From the NCBI RefSeq assembly GCF_015645445.1, contig NZ_JADOGI010000003.1, forward strand, positions 1 through 64,000: DNA of 64,000 nucleotides, in the 5' to 3' direction. The notes beneath the pieces were generated by a model. It made no database searches, was not told the DNA's origin, and worked only from the letters and a program-made list of their open reading frames with translations. Source of the stretch: Nonomuraea cypriaca (GTDB taxonomy: Bacteria; Actinomycetota; Actinomycetes; Streptosporangiales; Streptosporangiaceae). Below are positions 42,252 through 50,809 of the stretch, piece after piece. The stretch's first letter is position 1; the number at the start of each line of letters is the position of its first letter. Both the position numbers and the translations under genes were made by a program.

Positions 42252-43544
42252 ATGACTGCAGGCCAGGCGAACCAAGAGGCGAGCCCCGGACCTCCGGCGC
42301 AGAGCTTGCGGCAGAACCGCGACTTCGGCAAATATCTGGTCGGCTACACCGCATCAGACTTCGCCAGCCAGATCGGCACCGTGGCCATTCCGCTGGTCGC
42401 GGTGCTCACGGTAGGGGCCTCCTCGTTCGAGGTCGGTGTCATGCGCTCCGCCAACCAGGTGCCCTACCTGCTGTTCGTCCTGGCTTTCGGCATCGTCGTC
42501 GACCAGGTGCGCAGGCGCAACCTGCTGGCCTTCGCCGACCTCGGCAGGGCGCTGGCGCTGGCCGCGATCCCCGCGGCCTTCGCGCTGGACGCGCTCAACG
42601 TGCCTGTGCTCTACCTGGTCTCCTTCCTCATCGGCGTCTGCACGGTGCTGTTCGACGTCGGCTCGCAGGCCTACCTGCCCAGGCTGGTCGAACGCGACCA
42701 GCTCACCCAGGGCAACAGCCTGATGGAGAGCCTGCGATCGACCTCGCTCATCGCCGGCCCCGCGGTCGGCGGCCTCATCGTCGGCTGGTTCTCGCCGCCC
42801 AACGCGCTCATCGCGTGCGCGGCGTTCTACCTGATCTCCGCCGGGGCGATCTGGTGGATCCGCAAGCCCGAGCCCAAGCCGGAGGCGAGCCAGGAAACGG
42901 GCTCGGCCATCGCGAAGATCGGCGAGGGTTTCCGCCTGGTGTTCGGGCATCCGATCCTGCGCTCGGTCGTCGGCATCGTCGCACTGTTCAACTTCACCTA
43001 CGCCGCGTACCTGGCGGTGTACATCGTCTACCTGCCGGTCGAGCTGAAGCTGCCCACTTATGCCATCGGTCTGGCGTTCGCGGCGACCGGGCCCGGCTTC
43101 CTGGTCGGCGCGGTGCTGTCGTCGTGGCTGCCCAAGCGGTTCGGCTACGGCCTGGTCCTGAACACCAGCGCCGTGCTGAGCGGCCTGTTCGCGCTCGGAG
43201 TGGCGCTGTTGCACGGCAACGGCATCCTCACGATCGCGTTGCTGCTCGTCCTGCAGTTCGTCTACGCCACGCTCAGCATGACCTTCACGTTGCCCCTGGT
43301 GGCGATCAGGCAGTCGATCACGCCGGACAGGATACTCGGCCGGGTCACGGCGACCCACCGGTTCCTCGGCGTCGGACTGGGTGTCCCGCTCGGCTCCCTG
43401 GCCGGCGGTTTCCTCGGCGAGCAGCTGGGGCTGCGCAACGGACTGTTCGTCGCCGCTCTGGCGATGATCTTCGCTTCATCCCTCTACCTGTTCACCGCGC
43501 TGAGGACGATCGGCAAGGAGCTTCCCGAGCCGATCGAGACATGA
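42252..43544 (+). CDS. MFS exporter (EntS/TetV-like)
   Basis: A 430-residue major facilitator permease with about 12 hydrophobic segments, of the MFS_3/EntS-like group. The N-terminal cytoplasmic tail is followed by FGKYLVGYTASDFASQIGTV, a usual start for the group, and ITPDRILGRVTATHRF lies in a cytoplasmic loop. It is 32 bp after the halogenase gene on the same strand and ahead of the hydrolase and NRPS genes. It is probably the product exporter or self-resistance pump; substrate not assignable. Confidence 0.88.
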   Translation: MTAGQANQEASPGPPAQSLRQNRDFGKYLVGYTASDFASQIGTVAIPLVAVLTVGASSFEVGVMRSANQVPYLLFVLAFGIVVDQVRRRNLLAFADLGRALALAAIPAAFALDALNVPVLYLVSFLIGVCTVLFDVGSQAYLPRLVERDQLTQGNSLMESLRSTSLIAGPAVGGLIVGWFSPPNALIACAAFYLISAGAIWWIRKPEPKPEASQETGSAIAKIGEGFRLVFGHPILRSVVGIVALFNFTYAAYLAVYIVYLPVELKLPTYAIGLAFAATGPGFLVGAVLSSWLPKRFGYGLVLNTSAVLSGLFALGVALLHGNGILTIALLLVLQFVYATLSMTFTLPLVAIRQSITPDRILGRVTATHRFLGVGLGVPLGSLAGGFLGEQLGLRNGLFVAALAMIFASSLYLFTALRTIGKELPEPIET

Positions 43545-43582
43545 CCCGCAGTGCCCCGTTCCCGTCGAAGTGAGAGTTGATC

Positions 43583-44377
43583 ATGAGCACTGACCTCCCG
43601 TACTTCGTGGAAGGCGAGTTCGTCCTCGAGCCCGAGGCGATCGAGCCCGAGCGTCACGGCAACGTCGACCTGTACATACCGAAGTCCGAGGGCCCGTTCC
43701 CCGCGGTGATCCTCGAGCCAGGCGGCCCGCTCCCCGAGGACGCGGACTGGAACGACCCGCGCGAGTGGTCGGTCTACCACGGATACGGCTCGCTGCTGGC
43801 CGCCCACGGCATCGTGGCCGGCCTCGTCAAGCTCCCCCTGTACGACGGGGAGCACTTCCCCCGCTGCGCGAAGGTGCTGGCGGAGTCGGTCGACGCCGTA
43901 CGTGCCGACGATCGGGTCGACGCGGACCGGATGGGGATCTGGTTCTGGTGCGCGGGCGGCCCGCTGGTCTCCAGCTGGCTGCGCGAGGCGCCGCCGTGGC
44001 TGCGCGTTCTCGCTCTCACCTACCCCTCGCTCGGCGCACCGGACGGCGTGGAACTCCCCGCGGGGTTCGAGCCGTCGGACGCGCTGGCGGAGGCACGGGA
44101 GCTGCCGCGGATCCTGCTGGGGCGCGCCGCCCTGGAGGCGCCGGCCATCGCGAAGACCGTGGAGAAGTTCGTCATGGCCGCGGAGAAGCACCAGGTGCCG
44201 CTCGAGATCATCGACGTGGCCACCGGCTTCCACGGCTACGACATCGTCAACCACGCCCAGAAGAAGGTGGGCAACCCGCCGCCCGGCGCGGTGCGCCCGG
44301 ACTTCGACGCCTCCATGGTGGAGTCGCGAGCGGCGGTGAACAGGGCCCTCGACTTCGTCAGAAAGGCCCTTCAGTAA
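43583..44377 (+). CDS. Dienelactone-hydrolase-like alpha/beta hydrolase with Cys nucleophile
   Basis: A 264-residue alpha/beta hydrolase. The nucleophile elbow reads GIWFWCAGGP, with Cys123 in the nucleophile position as in dienelactone hydrolases, and a histidine appears in ATGFHGYDIVN near the C-terminus. The ATG at 43583 is preferred to the TTG six bases upstream. It lies between the exporter and the first NRPS gene. Possible roles are kynurenine formamidase after the dioxygenase, lactone hydrolysis of a ring-cleavage product, or an accessory acyl transfer. The formamidase idea fits the halogenase-dioxygenase pair but is inference. Confidence 0.8.
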   Translation: MSTDLPYFVEGEFVLEPEAIEPERHGNVDLYIPKSEGPFPAVILEPGGPLPEDADWNDPREWSVYHGYGSLLAAHGIVAGLVKLPLYDGEHFPRCAKVLAESVDAVRADDRVDADRMGIWFWCAGGPLVSSWLREAPPWLRVLALTYPSLGAPDGVELPAGFEPSDALAEARELPRILLGRAALEAPAIAKTVEKFVMAAEKHQVPLEIIDVATGFHGYDIVNHAQKKVGNPPPGAVRPDFDASMVESRAAVNRALDFVRKALQ

Positions 44378-44443
44378 TCATTCGCCTTGGCCTACGTGAC
44401 TGGCGTAACGCCGAGAGGGTCAACCGTCAAAAGGGGGAGTTCG

Positions 44444-47400
44444 GTGTCCAGTCGTATCTGCGGCCTGTCCTCGATGCAGCGGCGCCTGTGGTTCGTGGAC
44501 CAGGTTCAACCGGGTGACGTCGCGTACAACATCCCAGTCGTGCTGCGGGTCCGCGGAAGGCTGGACATCGAGGCTCTCCAGGCGGGGCTGGACGCCGTGG
44601 TCGCCAGGCACGACGCGCTGCGGACCCGGTTCCTCGTGGTCGACGGCGAACCGGCGCAGGAGGTGCTGCCCGACGCGCGCGTCGTCGTCGACGTGGTGGA
44701 CATGCGCAGCCGCGAGGACGCCGAGGCCGTGGGGCGCGCGTACGCCGCGGCCGAGGCCGGGCGGTCGTTCGAGCTGACCGTCGCGCCGCTGCTGCGCTGC
44801 GTCGTGGTACGGCTCGGCGACGCCGACCAGCTGGTGATGTTCACCATGCACCACATCGTGTTCGACGGCCTGTCGGCGGAGGTGTTCTTCGACGAGCTGT
44901 CGACGGCGCTGACCGGCGGACCGCGGGCGCTGCGGGGCCGTCCCCCCCAGCTCACCGAACTCGTCGAGTGGGAGCACGCGTCGGTCGAGTCCGGCGAGCA
45001 GGACCGGCTGGTGCGGTGGTGGAAGGAGCGCCTCGCGGGCGCTCCGACCGTGCTCGACCTGGTGACGGACCGGGCGCGGCCCGCGGTGCAGGCACACCGC
45101 GGCGCCCGCCGCACGCTCACGCTGCCCGCGGACGTGGCCGAGGGCCTGGCGGAGCTGAGCCGGTCGCACGGCGTGACGTTGTTCATGTCGTTGCTGTCGG
45201 CGTTCGGCGTGGTGCTGGCTCGGCACTCGGGTCAGGACGAGGTGCTGGTGGGCGTGCCGGTGGCCTTCCGTCCCCGGTCCGGCTTCGAGCGCGCGATCGG
45301 GTGCTTCCTCAACACGGTCGCCATGCGCGTCGACATCGGCGCGAACCCGTCGTTCGCGGAGCTGCTGGCCCAGGTGAAGGACACGGCGCTGGCCGCGTTC
45401 GAGCACCAGGAGGCGCCGTTCGAACGGCTCGTCGCGGAACTCGCGCCGGAGCACGACCTGAGCCGCACTCCCCTGCTCCAGGTGCTGCTCAACATCGAGC
45501 CGGAGCCCGTGCCGCCCGCGTTCCCCGGCTGCGTGACCGAGCACGTCGAGAACGAGTCCGTGACGGCGAAGTTCGACCTCACCCTGTACGTACGGACTTC
45601 GCCGGGCCTCATCGACCTCGACCTGGTCTACGACGCCGCCCTGTTCTCAGAGACCCGGATCGGCTGGCTGCTCGACCAGCTGGGCGCGTTGCTCGCCCAG
45701 GTCGGCCCCAACCCGCACCGTTCGGTGCGCGGCTACCCCCTGCTGTCCGGGCAGAGCCGCGAGCTGCTGCCCGACCCCTTCGAACCGCTCGCCCCCGAGT
45801 GGCCGGGATCGCTGCTCGGCCGGATGGCCAAGCACGTGGCCGGCTCGCCGGACCGCGTCGCCATGACCTACAAGGACGAGGTCTGGACCTACGCCGACCT
45901 CGACCACGCCTCGAACCAGCTCGCCGGCCGCCTGCGCGGCGCGGGCGTGGGACGCGGCGACATGGTCGGCATCGTCGTCAAGCGCGATCCGTCCACCCAG
46001 GTGGCGATGCTGGCCGCGATGAAGTGCGGCGCGCCTTTCGTGATCATGGACTGGACCCTGCCGCCGGCCAGGCTCGCCCAGTGCGTGGCCGTCAGCGCCT
46101 CGAAGGCGATCGTGCTCACGCGCGGCTGCGAGCCGCTGCCGGACGGCGTGGCCGCCGCGGCAGGACCTGAGCCCGCCGAGGTGATCCGGCTGGACGACCC
46201 CGAGTGGACCACGCTGCCCGCCGATGACGACCATGTCGACATCCGCCCGGAAGACCCGATCTACGCCGTCTTCACCTCCGGCTCGACCGGGGTGCCCAAG
46301 TGTGTGGTGACCAGGCACGACGCCGTCATGCACTTCCTCGACTGGTACGAGCGGTCCCAGCGGCTCGGCCCCGGCGACCGTATCGCCGTGCTCGCCGGCC
46401 TCGGCTACGAGGTGCTGATGCGGGACCTGCTGACCCCGATGTGGCTCGGCGCCCGGTCGTCCTTCCCGCACCTCGACCGGCTGGACTTCGCCGGCACCAC
46501 CCACTGGCTGCGGGACATCGGGGCGACGGTCCTGCACCTCACGCCGCCGTACGCCAACGAACTGGCCGCGGCGATGCCGCCCGGCGGGCTGCCGGACATG
46601 CGGCTGGTCGGGATCAACGGCGACGTGCTGCGCCGTGACACGGTGACGGCCTGGGCGGCGGCCGCGCCGCGCACGACATTGATCAACATCTACGGCGCGA
46701 CCGAGACCCCGCAGGTGATCTCCGCGCTGTCGCTGCGCGACCCGGGCTCCCCCGACGGGGTCCGGCCCTTCACGTCCAAGGCACCGATCGGGCCGGGCAT
46801 CGACGGCGTCCAGGTGCTCGCACTCAACCCGGCGGACCAGCTGTGCGCGGAGGGGGAGATCGGCGAGCTGGTCGTGCGGACGCCGTACCTGGCCACCTAC
46901 CTCGACGGCGTCAGCGGCGGGTTCACCGTCAGCCCGTGGACCGGCGACCCCGGGGACCGCGTCTACCGCACCGGGGACCGCGTCCGCTACCTCGGTGACG
47001 GGTGCTTCGAGTTCGTCGGCCGTACCGATCACCAGATCAAGCTGCGGGGTCACCGGATCGAGCCGGGCGACATCGAGGCCGCCCTGCTCGGGCACGAGCA
47101 CGTCGGCCAGGCACTGGTCATGGTGCGCGAGGACAGGCCTGGCGACCGCCGGCTGGTGGCGTACGTGACGCCCGCGCCGGGCGGCGCCGCGCCGTCGGCG
47201 GCCGAGCTGCGGGCCCTGGCCAAGGCCGCGCTGCCGGGGCCCATGGTGCCGTCCGCGATCGTGGTGCTGCCCGGCTTCCCCCTGACGGCCAACGCGAAGA
47301 TCGACCGCGCGGCGTTGCCGGCGCCCAGCCGCGAGCAGGAGCTCGGCCACCGGTCCCGGCGCCCCTCCGGTGACGTGGAGCGCAAGCTGGCCGGGCTGTG

Positions 47401-50400
47401 GGAGGACGTGCTCGCGGTCGACGGCATCGGCGCGGAGGACGACTTCTTCGAGCTGGGCGGCCACTCGCTGCTGCTCACCAGGCTCCTCGCGCGGGTGGCC
47501 GAGACCTTCGGCGTCAGGCTCAGCCTGCTCGAGGTGTTCGAGACCCCGACGATCGCGGGGTTCGCCGGCCTGGTCCGGGCCAGGGCCCGCGAGGACGTCG
47601 CGGCGGAGCCCCCGCCGATCCTGGCCGGCGGCGACGGCACCTACCCGCTCACCCGGACGCAGCGGCGGATGTGGTTCGTCGACCAGATCCAGCCTGGCGA
47701 CGTCTCGTACAACATGTCGGTGATCCTGCGGGTCAGCGGCGAGCTGGACGTCGGCCGCCTGCAGGCCGGCCTGGACGCCGTGGTGGCGCGGCACGGGGCG
47801 TTGCGCACCCGGTTCGCGATCGTGGACGGCGAGCCCGTGCAGGAGGTCGTCTCCGGTGCCAGGGTGCTGATCGACGTGGTGGACCTGCGAGATCGCGAGG
47901 ACGCGGAGGAGGTCGGACGCGCGTACGCGGCGGGAGAGACCCGCCGGCCGTTCGATCTGTCCGTCGGCCCGCTGATGCGATGCGTCGTCGTACGGCTGGG
48001 CGAGGCGGTGCGACTGGTCACGTTCACCCTGCACCACATCGTCTTCGACGGATGGTCGGGAGGCGTGTTCTTCGAGGACCTGTCACGGGCCTTGGCGGGC
48101 GAGCTCGACGGCCAGGTCGCCCAGCTCGCGGACCTGGTGGAATGGGAGGGGTCCTCGGCCGGCGACGGCGCGCAGGACCGGCTGGTGAGCTGGTGGAAGG
48201 AGCGGCTCGCCGAGGCGCCGACGGTCGTGGACCTGGTGACGGACAAGCCGCGTCCCGCCGTGCAGGCGCACCGCGGCGCGCGCCGCCGGTTCACCGTTCC
48301 CGCCGAGGTCGTCGCGGGCCTGCACGCGGTGGGCCGGGCGCACGGCGTCACGCCGTTCATGACGTTGCTGTCGGCCTTCGGCGTGGTGGTGGCCAGGCAC
48401 GCGGGCCAGGACGAGGTGCTGGTGGGCACGCCGGTGTCCTTCCGTCCCCGCTCCGACTTCGAGCGGTCCGTCGGCTGCTTCCTCAACACCGTGGTGATGC
48501 GGGTCGACACCGGCGGGCGGCCGTCGTTCGCGGACCTGCTGGCGCGGGTGAGGGAGATGGCGCTGGCCTCCTTCGACCATCAGGAGGCGCCGTTCGAACG
48601 GCTCGTCACGGAACTCGCGCCGAACCACGACCTCAGCCGCAACCCGCTCTTCCAGGTGCTGTTCGCCCTGCAGAACGTGCCGCAGGCGCCGCTGGTGATC
48701 CCCGGCTCTCTGGTCGAGACCCTCGACAGCACCGAGAGCCACGCGCAGTGCGACCTCAGCCTGCGCTTCGTGCAGGGCGCCGAGGGCCTGGTCGGCATGC
48801 TGGACTACGACGTGGACCTCTTCGAGGAGGCCACCGTCGACCGGATGATCGGCCACCTGCTGAACGTGCTGGCCAAGGTGGCCCGCGACCCGCGCGTCCC
48901 GATCCACCGGCTCGACCTGCTGGGCGGGACGGAGCGCGAGCTGCTGGTGCGTGGCTGGAACGACACGGCCAGGGACTACCCGCTGGATCGCACCCTGACC
49001 GACTTCCTGCACGACCAGGTGCGCCGGACTCCCGACGCGCCCGCGGTCCGGTTCGACGCGGAGGAACTGTCCTACGCGGAGCTGGACCGGCGGGCGAACT
49101 GGCTGGCGCTGCGTCTGCGGGAGCGGGGAGTGGGACCGGACGTCGTGGTGGGCGTCCACATGCGTCGCTCGGCCGAGCTGATGGTGGCGTTACTGGCCGT
49201 ACTCAAGGCCGGGGGCGCCTACCTGCCGATGGAGCCCGACCACCCGGTCGAACGGCTCCGGACCATGCTCGAATCGAGCGCCTGCCCCGTCGTCCTGACC
49301 CACCACGAGCTGGCGGGCACCTTCCCCGGCGAGATCGTGGTCGGGCAGGACGCCGCGGACCAGGGTCCGGGGCCGGCGGCCGGTCCGGACAACCTCGCGT
49401 ACGTCATCTACACGTCAGGCTCGACCGGCGTGCCCAAGGGCGTCCAGATCACGCACCGGGGCATCGTCAACCGGCTGTTGTGGATGCAGGAGGCATACGG
49501 GCTCACCGCGCGGGACCGCGTGCTGCAGAAGACGCCGATCGGCTTCGACGTCTCGGTGTGGGAGCTGTTCTGGCCGTTGATGACCGGCGCCCGCGTGGTG
49601 CTCGCCGCGCCGGGCCGGCATCGGGACCCGGCCTACCTGGTCGAGCTGATGGCCTCCGCCGGCGTCACCGTCTGCCACTTCGTGCCGGTCATGCTGCGCG
49701 CGTTCCTGGAGACCCCCGGCGTGGCGCGGCAGACCGGGCTGCGGCTGATCGTGTGCAGCGGCGAGGAACTCCCCGCCGACCTCGCCCGGCTGTGCCTGCG
49801 CACGCTGAACCTCCGGCTGGAGAACCTGTACGGGCCCACGGAGGCCTCCGTCGACGTCACCTCGTGGACGTGCGAACCCGGCTCAGAAGCGCCACGGGTC
49901 CCGATCGGCTCACCGATCGCCAACACGCGGACCTACGTCCTGGACGGCAGGCTCCAGCCGGCTCCCGTCGGCGTGACCGGCGACCTCTACCTCGGCGGTG
50001 CAGGTCTGTCCCGCGGTTACCGCGGCCAGCCGGCGCTGAGCGCGGAACGGTTCGTCGCCTCCCCGTTCGGGCCGCCGGGCGCGCGGCTGTACCGGACGGG
50101 CGATCGCGCGCGGTGGCTGCCCGGCGGCAGGCTGGAATTCCTCGGCAGGCAGGACCACCAGGTCAAGATCCGCGGGTTCCGGATCGAGCTGGGCGAGATC
50201 GAGCAGGTGCTGGCCCGTCACGACGCGATCGGGCAGGTGCTGGTCGTCGTGGGCGAGGATCGGCCGGGCGATCGGCGGCTGGTCGCGTATCTGACCACGA
50301 AGCCGGGCGCGGCTCCGCCGTCGGCCGCGGAGCTGCGGACGCTGGCCGCCTCGGTGCTGCCCGCGTACATGGTGCCGTCGGCCTTCGTGCCGCTGGCGGA

Positions 50401-50803
50401 ATTCCCGGTCACCTCCAGCGGAAAGATCGATCAGGCCGCCCTGCCCGCGCCCGATCACGTGCGTACGGGCCCGTCGCGGGCGCCCGCCACCGACCAGGAG
50501 CGGACGCTGGCGGCGCTCTGGCAGGAGGTCCTCGGCGTCGGGAACGTCGGGGCCGACGACGACTTCTTCGAGCTGGGCGGCGACTCCATGCACGCGGTCG
50601 TGTTCGTGGGCCGCGCCAGACAGCACGGGTTCGACCTCACGGTCGAGTCGCTGTTCCGTACGCCCACGCTGGCCGCGCAGGCCCAGAGCCATCGAGCGGA
50701 CGAACCCGCGCCCCGCGCGGAGAACCCCGCGCAGGACGACGACACCGACGCCTTCCTCCTGATGTCAGAAGAGGACCGCGCGCGCCTGACCGGAGGGAGC
50801 TGA
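44444..50803 (+). CDS. Two-module NRPS (C-A-T-C-A-T)
   Basis: A 2119-residue peptide synthetase. Domain order by motif: C1 (MHHIVFDG near 135), A1 (about 460-960), T1 (DDFFELGGHSLLLTRLL near 1000), C2 (LHHIVFDG near 1196), A2 (YTSGSTGVPKG near 1654; core GFDVSVWELF), T2 (DDFFELGGDSMHAVVF near 2039). By eye the A2 code is D-V-W-H-V-S-L-V-D, matching serine. A1 is odd: its core 4 motif is GLGYEVLMRDLL instead of FDxxxxE, and its P-loop is SGSTGVPKCV with Cys for Gly, so it may take a non-standard acid. The GTG at 44444 follows GGGGGAG. A leading C domain implies an upstream donor, perhaps the A-T protein at 28623. Confidence 0.95.
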   Translation: MSSRICGLSSMQRRLWFVDQVQPGDVAYNIPVVLRVRGRLDIEALQAGLDAVVARHDALRTRFLVVDGEPAQEVLPDARVVVDVVDMRSREDAEAVGRAYAAAEAGRSFELTVAPLLRCVVVRLGDADQLVMFTMHHIVFDGLSAEVFFDELSTALTGGPRALRGRPPQLTELVEWEHASVESGEQDRLVRWWKERLAGAPTVLDLVTDRARPAVQAHRGARRTLTLPADVAEGLAELSRSHGVTLFMSLLSAFGVVLARHSGQDEVLVGVPVAFRPRSGFERAIGCFLNTVAMRVDIGANPSFAELLAQVKDTALAAFEHQEAPFERLVAELAPEHDLSRTPLLQVLLNIEPEPVPPAFPGCVTEHVENESVTAKFDLTLYVRTSPGLIDLDLVYDAALFSETRIGWLLDQLGALLAQVGPNPHRSVRGYPLLSGQSRELLPDPFEPLAPEWPGSLLGRMAKHVAGSPDRVAMTYKDEVWTYADLDHASNQLAGRLRGAGVGRGDMVGIVVKRDPSTQVAMLAAMKCGAPFVIMDWTLPPARLAQCVAVSASKAIVLTRGCEPLPDGVAAAAGPEPAEVIRLDDPEWTTLPADDDHVDIRPEDPIYAVFTSGSTGVPKCVVTRHDAVMHFLDWYERSQRLGPGDRIAVLAGLGYEVLMRDLLTPMWLGARSSFPHLDRLDFAGTTHWLRDIGATVLHLTPPYANELAAAMPPGGLPDMRLVGINGDVLRRDTVTAWAAAAPRTTLINIYGATETPQVISALSLRDPGSPDGVRPFTSKAPIGPGIDGVQVLALNPADQLCAEGEIGELVVRTPYLATYLDGVSGGFTVSPWTGDPGDRVYRTGDRVRYLGDGCFEFVGRTDHQIKLRGHRIEPGDIEAALLGHEHVGQALVMVREDRPGDRRLVAYVTPAPGGAAPSAAELRALAKAALPGPMVPSAIVVLPGFPLTANAKIDRAALPAPSREQELGHRSRRPSGDVERKLAGLWEDVLAVDGIGAEDDFFELGGHSLLLTRLLARVAETFGVRLSLLEVFETPTIAGFAGLVRARAREDVAAEPPPILAGGDGTYPLTRTQRRMWFVDQIQPGDVSYNMSVILRVSGELDVGRLQAGLDAVVARHGALRTRFAIVDGEPVQEVVSGARVLIDVVDLRDREDAEEVGRAYAAGETRRPFDLSVGPLMRCVVVRLGEAVRLVTFTLHHIVFDGWSGGVFFEDLSRALAGELDGQVAQLADLVEWEGSSAGDGAQDRLVSWWKERLAEAPTVVDLVTDKPRPAVQAHRGARRRFTVPAEVVAGLHAVGRAHGVTPFMTLLSAFGVVVARHAGQDEVLVGTPVSFRPRSDFERSVGCFLNTVVMRVDTGGRPSFADLLARVREMALASFDHQEAPFERLVTELAPNHDLSRNPLFQVLFALQNVPQAPLVIPGSLVETLDSTESHAQCDLSLRFVQGAEGLVGMLDYDVDLFEEATVDRMIGHLLNVLAKVARDPRVPIHRLDLLGGTERELLVRGWNDTARDYPLDRTLTDFLHDQVRRTPDAPAVRFDAEELSYAELDRRANWLALRLRERGVGPDVVVGVHMRRSAELMVALLAVLKAGGAYLPMEPDHPVERLRTMLESSACPVVLTHHELAGTFPGEIVVGQDAADQGPGPAAGPDNLAYVIYTSGSTGVPKGVQITHRGIVNRLLWMQEAYGLTARDRVLQKTPIGFDVSVWELFWPLMTGARVVLAAPGRHRDPAYLVELMASAGVTVCHFVPVMLRAFLETPGVARQTGLRLIVCSGEELPADLARLCLRTLNLRLENLYGPTEASVDVTSWTCEPGSEAPRVPIGSPIANTRTYVLDGRLQPAPVGVTGDLYLGGAGLSRGYRGQPALSAERFVASPFGPPGARLYRTGDRARWLPGGRLEFLGRQDHQVKIRGFRIELGEIEQVLARHDAIGQVLVVVGEDRPGDRRLVAYLTTKPGAAPPSAAELRTLAASVLPAYMVPSAFVPLAEFPVTSSGKIDQAALPAPDHVRTGPSRAPATDQERTLAALWQEVLGVGNVGADDDFFELGGDSMHAVVFVGRARQHGFDLTVESLFRTPTLAAQAQSHRADEPAPRAENPAQDDDTDAFLLMSEEDRARLTGGS

Positions 50804-50809
50804 CATCCT

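Noticed and set aside
45647..48037. 796-codon minus-strand ORF opposite the first NRPS
   Set aside because: Shadow of the NRPS codon bias; no family signature and no plausible start context.
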